From Fibrisoma limi BUZ 3 (lineage in GTDB: Bacteria; Bacteroidota; Bacteroidia; Cytophagales; Spirosomataceae), in NCBI RefSeq assembly GCF_000296815.2, contig NZ_CAIT01000004.1, positions 434,001 to 498,000 of the forward strand: a DNA stretch of 64,000 nucleotides, read 5' to 3'. The notes beneath the pieces were generated by a model. The model had not been told where the DNA came from, did no database searches, and was given only the letters and a program-made list of their open reading frames with translations. Below are positions 26,648-35,545 of this stretch, one piece after another. Within the stretch, counting starts at the first letter, position 1. The number at the start of each line of letters is the position of its first letter. The position numbers and the translations under genes are program-made.

Positions 26648-29600
26648 GTGTTCCCTACGTACGTGGGGATGAACCGGACAGTTTGTAGGTACAAATAAGC
26701 CTTTTGAGGTGTTCCCTACGTACGTGGGGATGAACCGACGGCGGTAAATTCTTTAAGGTTCTTAACTCCGTGTTCCCTACGTACGTGGGGATGAACCGCC
26801 TGGGTGCGACCCGTCCCATGGCGAAAAGAAGTGTTCCCTACGTACGTGGGGATGAACCGATACCGTCGTTGCCCGCTGGATTCGTAAGGTTGTGTTCCCT
26901 ACGTACGTGGGGATGAACCGGACAAAGGGGGAGCGGCAGAGGTCGCTAAAAAGTGTTCCCTACGTACGTGGGGATGAACCGACCGTGGCCAGATTGATCG
27001 TTGCCAGCTCAACGTGTTCCCTACGTACGTGGGGATGAACCGTCGTTGTCATCCCGGCGGAAAACGCCCTCTTTGTGTTCCCTACGTACGTGGGGATGAA
27101 CCGTGAACTGAACAAGGTCACCGCCTACCACAGTCGTGTTCCCTACGTACGTGGGGATGAACCGAATGAACGGACGGTGCTGAATGCCCTGGGCGAGTGT
27201 TCCCTACGTACGTGGGGATGAACCGGCAGTTGAAAAGGACGTACTTTATGCAGAGAGGTGTTCCCTACGTACGTGGGGATGAACCGATGGCGGCTATGCC
27301 AAAATTGACTCCTCAGTAGTGTTCCCTACGTACGTGGGGATGAACCGGTTGTGGTTTTCATGGGGAGGGAGGGGTTAAAGTGTTCCCTACGTACGTGGGG
27401 ATGAACCGCCCTCTGGGATCAGAAAGGCCAGCGCGTCCGGGTGTTCCCTACGTACGTGGGGATGAACCGACATTTGCCACCCGCTACTGCCTGAACTGGG
27501 GGTGTTCCCTACGTACGTGGGGATGAACCGACCTCGATACCAAGGAAGGGATTGTCACGGGCGTGTTCCCTACGTACGTGGGGATGAACCGATTGACGAT
27601 GTGCTCAGGGAGTTGAACCTAAAGTGTTCCCTACGTACGTGGGGATGAACCGTGATTAGATTCAGTAAAACAATAAGGGAAAAGGTGTTCCCTACGTACG
27701 TGGGGATGAACCGTTGTTCGCGCCACCAGTTTGTCGCCAGTGGTGGTGTTCCCTACGTACGTGGGGATGAACCGGAGAAAGTGCCAAAGGCCGTTAAACC
27801 CGAAAAGTGTTCCCTACGTACGTGGGGATGAACCGGACCTGCTGCAGGGAACGGCCGACGCCCTGGCGTGTTCCCTACGTACGTGGGGATGAACCGACCG
27901 GGGTATGTTCTTGAATCATGCTCTGATCGTGTTCCCTACGTACGTGGGGATGAACCGCATTAGGAATATAACTTACTACAACTAAACTAGTGTTCCCTAC
28001 GTACGTGGGGATGAACCGCGGGATTGGGCAGGGAGCCTGACCGTTGACAGGTGTTCCCTACGTACGTGGGGATGAACCGGCCGCTGATAGTCTGGGTGCG
28101 CTCAATTCGCTGTGTTCCCTACGTACGTGGGGATGAACCGGTCGGTAGCTGTAGCCGAGTAGTTGCCGGTGATGTGTTCCCTACGTACGTGGGGATGAAC
28201 CGACACGCTTATTTTCAAGACGCCGGGCTTTGGTGTGTTCCCTACGTACGTGGGGATGAACCGAATGGACGGAGTTCGTAAAAGCTGAAAGAGCGGTGTT
28301 CCCTACGTACGTGGGGATGAACCGGATCTGGCCACGGTCGACTTGCAGGGCATCGAGTGTTCCCTACGTACGTGGGGATGAACCGTTGGGATTAGTCAAT
28401 GCTCAACTGACGAGAGAGTGTTCCCTACGTACGTGGGGATGAACCGACGTTCGGCTGATCCCTAATTCGGATGCTATAGTGTTCCCTACGTACGTGGGGA
28501 TGAACCGGTTTAGGCGAAAAGCTGGGATTTAAGCGCGTCGTGTTCCCTACGTACGTGGGGATGAACCGGTGGAACCCCTGCAAATCACGTACAAAACGGA
28601 GTGTTCCCTACGTACGTGGGGATGAACCGTAAAACAACATTATCAAAATGGCGATTGCATAGTGTTCCCTACGTACGTGGGGATGAACCGGTCGCAGTAT
28701 TTATTCGTACTGATTACCAAGCGTGTTCCCTACGTACGTGGGGATGAACCGTCAGATAAGCGCGTGCTGATTACCGAGAAGGAGTGTTCCCTACGTACGT
28801 GGGGATGAACCTACATTTTCGGGCTGAACGATGCGAGCCGCGCAGTGTTCCCTACGTACGTGGGGATGAACCGCTGATCCTGCCCGAGGTGAAAGTGACG
28901 CCAAAGTGTTCCCTACGTACGTGGGGATGAACCGAAATCGACGCCGAAAAACGGGCGCTGGATGAAGTGTTCCCTACGTACGTGGGGATGAACCGTTAGC
29001 CGACGCAACTACGGTTGTACTTCAATTGTGTTCCCTACGTACGTGAGGATGAACCGTTTGGCCTGATTCTTTTTCGTATCGCCTAACAGTGTTCCCTACG
29101 TACGTGGGGATGAACCGGCCAGCGTGTCCGGGGCAAGCACCGCGATATAGTGTTCCCTACGTACGTGGGGATGAACCGTTGTCGGCAGCCACCTGTCGGC
29201 GTTTCGGCCGGTGTTCCCTACGTACGTGGGGATGAACCGCCCGCCGTAGCAGGTCTGCTCTGAAAGGTCGTGTGTTCCCTACGTACGTGGGGATGAACCG
29301 GATACGCTGCGCTCGCCCCGCTACCGGATGGGGTGTTCCCTACGTACGTGGGGATGAACCGGATGCCGCTGCATCAAGTGTAAACCCGCACCGGTGTTCC
29401 CTACGTACGTGGGGATGAACCGGAACAACTCGCACGTACAGGGGAAGCGAAATCGTGTTCCCTACGTACGTGGGGATGAACCGATAGCGTCGTTGTGGTC
29501 GTCGTTGGTTCAAAAGTGTTCCCTACGTACGTGGGGATGAACCGGCGGCTGTCCGTGGCGCACTCAACGACCTGATGTGTTCCCTACGTACGTGGGGATG

Positions 29601-29849
29601 AACCGGCGCACCCTGAGTTTTGGGAGGCAGTCACGCGGTGTTCCCTACGTACGTGGGGATGAACCGTGATCCGGGCCTGTACGACCACAGACAACAAAGT
29701 GTTCCCTACGTACGTGGGGATGAACCGTTTGACGATTTATCCGTGTTTGGCTAATGAGCGTGTTCCCTACGTACGTGGGGATGAACTATCCGTGGATGCA
29801 CTGACATGGGTCAGGTAGTTGTGTTCCCTACGTACGTGGAGATGGCAAT
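26648..29849 (+). CRISPR. CRISPR array 2, type I-E, 53 repeats and 52 spacers
   Basis: 29-bp repeats (GTGTT + CCCTAC + GTAC + GTGGGG + ATGAACCG) at a 61-bp period; one spacer (28141-28173) is 33 nt. Repeats are almost invariant; 28784-28812 ends in T and 29028-29056 has G to A in the stem. The rightmost repeats (29760, 29821) are degenerate, so growth is from the cas2 side. The 5' half differs from array 1 but the loop position, right arm and handle are the same, so one Cas6e/Cascade can serve both arrays. Confidence 0.97.
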
Positions 29850-29928
29850 TAATTTGTGGTATTTGTATAATTTGTTCTTGCATAAGCGGTAAGAATCAGC
29901 GCTGTTCATTGTAAACATAAGCGAACAC

Positions 29929-29951
29929 TTGTGTATCAAGTTGTGTTCACG
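29929..29951. promoter_or_regulatory. Candidate integrase arm-type site, right end
   Basis: Partner of 1054-1076, with 21 of 23 bases the same and the same orientation, 49 bp inside the right att copy. Confidence 0.45.
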
Positions 29952-29960
29952 TAAAGCAAA

Positions 29961-29992
29961 TGAGCCACTTAGTACTTGTACTAAGTGGCTCA
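29961..29992 (-). terminator. Hairpin beside tRNA-Asn, supplied by the island
   Basis: A perfect 15-bp stem (29961-29975 with 29978-29992), followed on - by TTTGCTTT. It lies just past the 3' end of the tRNA and would replace the terminator (852-881) that the island pushed away. Confidence 0.75.
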
Positions 29993-30000
29993 TTTTCAAA

Positions 30001-30045
30001 GCTCCCGAAGCTGGGCTCGAACCAGCGACCCTCTGATTAACAGTC
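30001..30045. repeat. attR: 45-bp att core within tRNA-Asn
   Basis: Identical to 884-928; rebuilds the 3' part of the tRNA so that the gene stays functional after integration. Confidence 0.93.
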
Positions 30046-30075
30046 AGATGCTCTAACCGACTGAGCTATTCGGGA
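30002..30075 (-). tRNA. tRNA-Asn (GTT)
   Basis: 74 nt on the - strand. Acceptor stem TCCCGAA pairs with TTCGGGA; D arm AGCTCAGTCGGTTAGAGC; anticodon stem-loop CTGACTGTTAATCAG with anticodon GTT; T loop GGTTCGAGCC. No CCA is encoded. The 3' end is the integration site of the island. Confidence 0.97.
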
Positions 30076-30169
30076 TCGTTATCGAAAACGTGGTGCAAAA
30101 GTAGTGTAGATAGCGATAGCACGCAAGCTCCAACCGCAAAAAATCTGCAAAATTTGCAAGCTGATGCCC

Positions 30170-30502
30170 TTACCGCCCCGGATAGCCACCCCGTGGCGTA
30201 TCAAACGCGTCGGGCCGATTGTTCGGTACGTTCTGGAGAATCAGCTCTTTAACCCGCCGGGCATCACCCCGCGTAAAGTTTTTGATGACAATCTCCGGGC
30301 GAGCCCGGGGAATCACCCGGATGGTCGAGAAAAACAGACCGTTGTCGATTTCAACGCCTGATATATCCGAGTAGAAGACAAAATTGTCGGTACCACCGAT
30401 GAGCTTGCGAACCCGGAACGTAACGCCCTTGTCGTTGAACTCAATAATGTCGCGGTTGAGCGGATCTTTGAAACTGCTGGATGCGAATCGTTCGTTTGCC
30501 AT
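30170..30502 (-). CDS. Small hypothetical protein, possible PH-like fold
   Basis: 110 aa from the ATG at 30502 (MANERFASSSF); a longer frame to 30550 is less likely. The pattern KGVTFRVRKLIGGTDNFVFYSDISGVEIDNGLFFSTIRVIPRARPEIVIKNFT looks like the alternating strands of a bacterial PH domain (short strands, then a C-terminal helix ARRVKELILQNV). No function known to me. Confidence 0.6.
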   Translation of the reverse strand: MANERFASSSFKDPLNRDIIEFNDKGVTFRVRKLIGGTDNFVFYSDISGVEIDNGLFFSTIRVIPRARPEIVIKNFTRGDARRVKELILQNVPNNRPDAFDTPRGGYPGR

Positions 30503-30615
30503 GGTTTGCTGTAGTTCGTAGGTTGTGGTTGGTAGTTTGTCGTTGATCAACGCATGTGTGGTTCCTCCCGCGTCAGTTAACGATCAACTACGAATCTCAA
30601 GCTACAAACCTATTT

Positions 30616-31245
30616 CTATTTCTTCGGAATGTAAATCACTTTTTTGGTCTCAAAAAACGGCTCCTCGAAGTAGTCCGACAAGTCGTAAATTCGGTACTTG
30701 TCAGGTACTTCGCTTAACTCTTCAGTCAGGTCGCCACCTTTGAGGTACAAAACTCCATTGGGCAATTCATTGTTGCCCTGCTTGTGAATTTTGTAGCGTA
30801 CCCAGCCCAGAAACGGCTTCAGCCGCGTTACAGCCCGGCTTACCACAAAATCATAGGTGCTGTTCAGGTGTTCTACGCGCGCCTGTTCGGCTTTTACGTT
30901 CTGCAAACCTAATGCACTGGCTACCTCCGTTACAACCTTTGTTTTTTTTCCGATGCTGTCTACCAGGTGAAAGTCGACCATCGGGAACAGAATGGCCAGC
31001 GGAATCCCCGGAAAACCCCCTCCGGTTCCGACGTCCAGCACCTCGGTTCCGGGTGTAAACTGAATCACCCTGGCAATCCCCAGCGAATGCAGTATGTGCT
31101 TTTCGTACAATTGATCGATGTCCTGCCGCGAGATGACATTGATCTGGGCGTTCCAGTGATGATACAATTCGTTCAAAGCCGCAAAGCGCTCCTGTTGCTC
31201 GGCGGTCAATTTGGGAAAGTATTTATAAATTAAATCGACGTTCAT
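30616..31245 (-). CDS. rsmG: 16S rRNA m7G527 methyltransferase RsmG
   Basis: 209 aa. The N-terminal LYHHWNAQINVISRQDIDQLYEKHILHSL is diagnostic of RsmG/GidB; SAM motif I is VLDVGTGGGFPGIPLAI; VSRAVTRL follows. It methylates G527 of 16S rRNA. A housekeeping gene just beyond the island, with the GT2 gene 34 bp upstream in the same direction. Confidence 0.97.
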   Translation of the reverse strand: MNVDLIYKYFPKLTAEQQERFAALNELYHHWNAQINVISRQDIDQLYEKHILHSLGIARVIQFTPGTEVLDVGTGGGFPGIPLAILFPMVDFHLVDSIGKKTKVVTEVASALGLQNVKAEQARVEHLNSTYDFVVSRAVTRLKPFLGWVRYKIHKQGNNELPNGVLYLKGGDLTEELSEVPDKYRIYDLSDYFEEPFFETKKVIYIPKK

Positions 31246-31279
31246 GCGATCGCGTTATGGTTTTCGGTGCGGCTGGCCT

Positions 31280-32443
31280 TCAGCGCCAGTATATCTTCCG
31301 ACGGCGGTTAATATACGTATTCAGCCCCATCACAATGTAGTACACTGCCAGCGTTACGTCCATCAACGGCATCATGACCCAATGAACGGTGTGCGCCAGC
31401 CGGTAGCTGATCCGCCCGACAATGCCCCAGAAAGCCACCAGCCGTAGGACAAATAAGCCTCCAACTACTTCGAGTAAGAGCCGATCAACGTCGGTGAAAG
31501 GTCGACCGACCTGCCAGACTGCCAGCAAGGTCAGCCCTACGGTTAGACCGAGCCACCACATCAATACGTGCGAGCCGGTTAACAACCCCAATCGAAGCTT
31601 GTGCCCAGGTTTGTAATGCTTGCCCACATGCAAATGCCGACGTTTCTGCATCCGCCAGTCAGCCCAGCTTTCCTTGGGCTTCGACCAGGTGAACGTATCC
31701 GGATCGAGACTGACAGCGGTGTTGCGACTGGTCGCTACTTCGTTAATGAACAGGTCGTCGTCGCCCCCCAGCACGCTCATGTGTGAGTAAAAACCCCGGT
31801 TATCGAAAAAGAGTTGCCGCCGGTACATCAGGTTCCGGCCCACGCCCATGTAGGGTCGTCCGGCCAGTGCCAGCGATACATATTGTACGGCCGTGAACAG
31901 CGTTTCAATCCGAATCAGCCAGTTTAACAGACCCGGTTGGTACTCGTAAGGCGAGAAGCCAAGGACAATGTCGGTACCAGGTTTGTTCAAGGCTCCAACC
32001 ATACCCGCCAGCCAATCGGTACCAGCCGGGCGACAATCGGCATCCGTGAGCAGTACGACGGGGTGAAGCGCCTTCTTCAACGCAATCGTAACGGCGTACT
32101 TTTTTGGGGTAACGTGGTCGTAGTCCTTGTCGATCCGGATAAACCGCACCCGAGACAGGTGACTGATCTCGTTCTCGAGGAAGTGCTGAGTCCCGTCGGT
32201 GGAGCGGTCGTCCATGACCAGCACGTCAAACGCAGGATAGACCTGACCATCCAGCAGCGGCAGTAGCTCGGTTAGGTTATGAAGTTCGTTGCGGGCGCAT
32301 ACCACCAGCGTAACTCCTGGACCGGAATCATCAGCGGGTTGATCAGGCTGGCGGTAAAAGGCCGTTCGGACAAAAACGAAAAGAACAAAAATGAGCTGAA
32401 TACTGATGGCTATTCCCCACAGTATCAGAAGGACAGTAAGCAC
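31280..32443 (-). CDS. Membrane glycosyltransferase family 2
   Basis: 387 aa. N-terminal membrane helix (about 3-27), GT-A domain with VTLVVCARNELHNLTELLPLL, DDRSTDGT and DADCRP (DxD-type), acceptor motif GDDDLFINE and the QKRRH (QxxRW-like) motif, then about three C-terminal membrane helices (about 290-375). A processive-type or lipid-linked sugar transferase of the inner membrane; substrate unknown. Likely co-transcribed with rsmG. Confidence 0.85.
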   Translation of the reverse strand: MLTVLLILWGIAISIQLIFVLFVFVRTAFYRQPDQPADDSGPGVTLVVCARNELHNLTELLPLLDGQVYPAFDVLVMDDRSTDGTQHFLENEISHLSRVRFIRIDKDYDHVTPKKYAVTIALKKALHPVVLLTDADCRPAGTDWLAGMVGALNKPGTDIVLGFSPYEYQPGLLNWLIRIETLFTAVQYVSLALAGRPYMGVGRNLMYRRQLFFDNRGFYSHMSVLGGDDDLFINEVATSRNTAVSLDPDTFTWSKPKESWADWRMQKRRHLHVGKHYKPGHKLRLGLLTGSHVLMWWLGLTVGLTLLAVWQVGRPFTDVDRLLLEVVGGLFVLRLVAFWGIVGRISYRLAHTVHWVMMPLMDVTLAVYYIVMGLNTYINRRRKIYWR

Positions 32444-32613
32444 AAGGTAAATGTGGTTCGCTAATTAATTCAGTTTAAGGCGGTAAAGATAGGAGGAAAG
32501 GAGGAAGGGGAGGAGAGGTGAAAGGGGAAGAAAGGGAAAAAAGACAGGCCTGGCACCCCTTGCTCCTTTTCTCCCTCCTCCCTTTCCTCCATCTTTTCCC
32601 CTATTTTTGTAAA

Positions 32614-33744
32614 ATGACATTCTCAATTTCAGCCCAGGATCAGCAGTCGAAGGCCCGCACGGGTACGTTGACGACCGATCATGGGCCTATACATACACCT
32701 ATTTTTATGCCCGTTGGAACGGCCGGAACAGTCAAGGCGGTCCATCAGCGGGAACTGGAAACCGACGTTCAGGCCGAAATCATTCTCGGCAACACATACC
32801 ATCTCTACCTCCGGCCGGGGCTCGACGTACTGAGTCAGGCAGGTGGTTTGCACAAGTTTAATGGGTGGAGCCACCCGATCCTGACCGACAGTGGCGGGTA
32901 TCAGGTTTATTCGCTGTCCAATACCCGGAAGATCAAGGAGGAAGGCGTTACGTTTAAATCACACATCGACGGGTCGACGCACCGATTTACGCCCGAGGGC
33001 GTCATGGACATTCAACGGACCATCGGGGCCGACATCATCATGGCCTTTGATGAGTGTACGCCCTATCCCTGCGAGTATGGCTACGCCCGGCAGTCGATGG
33101 AGATGACCCACCGCTGGCTGGATCGCTGCATCGGTCGATTCGATGCAACCGAAGGGTATTATGGCTACCAGCAAACCCTTTTCCCCATCGTTCAGGGGAG
33201 TACGTATCCTGATCTTCGTCGGCAGTCGGCGGAGTTCATTGCGTCGAAGGAGCGCGAAGGCAACGCCATTGGTGGACTTGCCGTGGGCGAACCAGCGGAA
33301 GAAATGTACAAAACAATCGAGCTGGTCAACGAAATACTGCCCGTCGATAAGCCCCGTTACCTCATGGGCGTCGGCACGCCGGCCAATATTCTGGAAGCCA
33401 TTGCGCTGGGGGTGGATATGTTCGACTGCGTGATGCCGACCCGTAACGCCCGGCACGGGATTCTGTTCACAACGGAGGGCATCATGAACCTCAAGAACGA
33501 AAAATGGAGCCGTGACTTTAGCCCAATTGATGCCGGTCTGGGCGGCTATGCCAGTACGTTCTACACGAAAGCGTACCTGCGTCACCTCTTCAAAGCCGAA
33601 GAAATTCTGGCTGCGCAGATCGCCAGTCTGCACAATCTGACCTTTTATTTGTGGCTGGTACGGCAGGCGCGGGTGCACATTGATGCCGGTGACTACGTGA
33701 CCTGGAAGAATGAAATGGTTGAGCGATTAATGCGCCGGTTATAA
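32614..33744 (+). CDS. tgt: Queuine tRNA-ribosyltransferase
   Basis: 376 aa from the ATG at 32614 (MTFSISAQDQQ); the upstream in-frame extension is purine-rich non-coding DNA. Motifs TPIFMPVGTAGTVK, LTDSGGYQVYSLS (catalytic Asp), GADIIMAFDE, IGGLAVGEP, LMGVGTPANI and FDCVMPTRNARHG are all present. It swaps G34 for a queuine precursor in four tRNAs. The usual zinc-binding CxCxxC is replaced (PIDAGLGGYASTFYTKAYL), as I recall for other Bacteroidota Tgt proteins; the later His (SLHN) remains. Confidence 0.96.
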   Translation: MTFSISAQDQQSKARTGTLTTDHGPIHTPIFMPVGTAGTVKAVHQRELETDVQAEIILGNTYHLYLRPGLDVLSQAGGLHKFNGWSHPILTDSGGYQVYSLSNTRKIKEEGVTFKSHIDGSTHRFTPEGVMDIQRTIGADIIMAFDECTPYPCEYGYARQSMEMTHRWLDRCIGRFDATEGYYGYQQTLFPIVQGSTYPDLRRQSAEFIASKEREGNAIGGLAVGEPAEEMYKTIELVNEILPVDKPRYLMGVGTPANILEAIALGVDMFDCVMPTRNARHGILFTTEGIMNLKNEKWSRDFSPIDAGLGGYASTFYTKAYLRHLFKAEEILAAQIASLHNLTFYLWLVRQARVHIDAGDYVTWKNEMVERLMRRL

Positions 33745-33959
33745 CATTTTTAAGTTGGCCGGATCGTTGCATTCAAAAGGATTCGGGCCGGACCAGTAAA
33801 CAATGACCGGACGAGTTGGTTTGTAAACTTGATCGAGAGCCCCTGTTTGCCCCACGGTGCTGTTCGGAAAGGCTTGTTTCGGCCGGGGCAGACGGTACGT
33901 GCCGGTCAGGTCGCTTTATCCATCCGTTGTCTATAGTCTATAACAAAACCCTGAACGCG

Positions 33960-35384
33960 ATGAGGAAACTGCTTCTACTGCTAACGTTTTGTTGCCTGCT
34001 GGGGCTCCTACCCAAAGCCGCTCAGGCTCAGTATAATCCGAAAGCCACTTACGACGGTCCCGCCCGGTTGAACACCTGGTCGGTGTCGGCCCATGGCGGC
34101 TGGTCGCAGTTCTATGGCGATTTGCGGGAGTACGATTTCTTTCCCGTAGGCGCTGATAATTTCGACAGCGTCAATGAGCGGAATTCGTTTTTTGGCGGGT
34201 TGGCCCTGGGCAAGCAACTGTCGCACCTGTTTGGCGTACAACTCGGCGTGAATGCGGGCAACCTGCGCGGCATGAAGCGCCGGATTTATTACTCCTATTT
34301 CCGGTCCAACTTCGTGCAGACGGATCTGACGGGCAGCGTCAATCTCAAAAGCCTGCTGTTCGGAGTCAACAAAATGAAGCACTGGAAAGTGGATGCGTAC
34401 ACGGGCGTGGGCGTTATTTTCTATAATTCCAAAGCGTTTGAGTTGACCACAGGGCGGCTGCGTCGGCAAACCGGCGACGTTAGTGATCTGGTCGTTCCGA
34501 TGGGGCTGGCGGTTCATTACGAAATCAGCCCGCGCTTCGATGTGGGGATCGATATCCGTGTAAACCACGTGAACTCCGAGCGGCTGGATGCCACCATTGG
34601 GGGCGATGCCTCCAGTGTGTTCGATCTGGTTGGCAACCGGGGGAGCCTGAGCGAAACGTTCGTGCGCCAGGGCAATTCAGCGAAAGATAAGTGGGGCTAC
34701 GGCGGTATCGTGCTGACGTATAAGCTGGGTCGCCGGGCGATTCGGGTGCAGAAGGTGAACGATAAATTCGACTACGATACCACAGCGGGAACGTATCACC
34801 TCCGCTGGACCGACCCTAAATCACTCATCAAGCCACCAGTTATCCTGACACTGGCGCAGATTGATTCAGTGGCCAAAGCCAACCGACCACCCGATATTGA
34901 TCCTAAATTGCTGACCGACACCGACAATGACGGCGTATCGGACTATTTCGACAAAGAACCTAATTCGCCGGAGGGTAGCGTCGTGTCCGGCTCCGGCGAA
35001 GTCATTGACTTCGACAAATACGTCAGTGCAGCCCTGCCTGGTATCGCCTGCGCGGAGATATTCGCCAACATTGAGTTTGATACCGATAAGAGCATCGTAA
35101 AGCCAGCGTTTAAGGAGGTATTGAACAAGGTGGTCGAACTGATGAACAAGACGCAGTGCCGGCTGCAACTGGCAGGACATGCTGACCGGCGGGCGTCGGA
35201 TAAATACAACCTGTCCCTGTCGCGTCGGCGGGTGGAGGCCGTTCGGACGTACCTGATTGAAGCAGGACTGAATGACCCCAGCCGGATTCTGGTCGACTAC
35301 TTTGGTGCGTATAAACCCATTGCCGATCCGAGTAAAACAGGCTTACAGAAAAACCGTCGGGTCGAAATGAAGTTGATACCTTAG
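33960..35384 (+). CDS. OmpA-family outer membrane protein
   Basis: 474 aa from the ATG at 33960, with a clear signal peptide (MRKLLLLLTFCCLLGLLPKA, cut after AQA). Beta-barrel-like N-terminal half (about 35-270), a calcium-type thrombospondin-3-like repeat (DTDNDGVSDYFDKEPNSP, about 325-345) and a C-terminal OmpA peptidoglycan-binding domain (IEFDTDKSIVKPAF ... LAGHADRRASDKYNLSLSRRRVEAV). Anchors outer membrane to cell wall. Transcribed alone and ended by the hairpin at 35410. Confidence 0.92.
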   Translation: MRKLLLLLTFCCLLGLLPKAAQAQYNPKATYDGPARLNTWSVSAHGGWSQFYGDLREYDFFPVGADNFDSVNERNSFFGGLALGKQLSHLFGVQLGVNAGNLRGMKRRIYYSYFRSNFVQTDLTGSVNLKSLLFGVNKMKHWKVDAYTGVGVIFYNSKAFELTTGRLRRQTGDVSDLVVPMGLAVHYEISPRFDVGIDIRVNHVNSERLDATIGGDASSVFDLVGNRGSLSETFVRQGNSAKDKWGYGGIVLTYKLGRRAIRVQKVNDKFDYDTTAGTYHLRWTDPKSLIKPPVILTLAQIDSVAKANRPPDIDPKLLTDTDNDGVSDYFDKEPNSPEGSVVSGSGEVIDFDKYVSAALPGIACAEIFANIEFDTDKSIVKPAFKEVLNKVVELMNKTQCRLQLAGHADRRASDKYNLSLSRRRVEAVRTYLIEAGLNDPSRILVDYFGAYKPIADPSKTGLQKNRRVEMKLIP

Positions 35385-35409
35385 TCACTTACTATATAGA
35401 CTTTGAGTA

Positions 35410-35441
35410 AAAACCCTCATCGGTAATACGATGAGGGTTTT
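35410..35441 (+). terminator. Terminator of the OmpA-family gene
   Basis: 13-bp perfect stem (35410-35422 with 35429-35441), 6-nt loop, then a T-rich tract. Confidence 0.9.
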
Positions 35442-35545
35442 GTCATTTTTTAATCTACCTAATGTGTTGTTTTTGGTTACAAAGGCATACATTTGCGCGC
35501 TGCTCTATCGCTGGAACAGTCACCGTAACTTTGTAAAAATACTTA

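Larger units (their letters stand above)
884..30045. mobile_element. Integrative genomic island in tRNA-Asn carrying type I-E CRISPR-Cas
   Basis: The island is bounded by the 45-bp direct repeats (884-928 and 30001-30045) and has its integrase immediately inside the left border. Cargo: integrase, HTH excisionase-like protein, RepA-like ATPase, DUF6371 protein, RNA-repair pair, XRE regulator, dead IS256-like protein, DUF3800/pentapeptide pair, and a full type I-E locus with two arrays. No relaxase, coupling protein or conjugation genes are seen, so at best it is mobilised by a helper. Nearly all known accessory genes of the window lie within these borders; the genes outside are chromosomal. 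Confidence 0.88.

Noticed and set aside
28051-28281. Open frame within array 2 with repeated FPTYVGMNR strings
   Set aside because: Same artefact from array 2 repeats.
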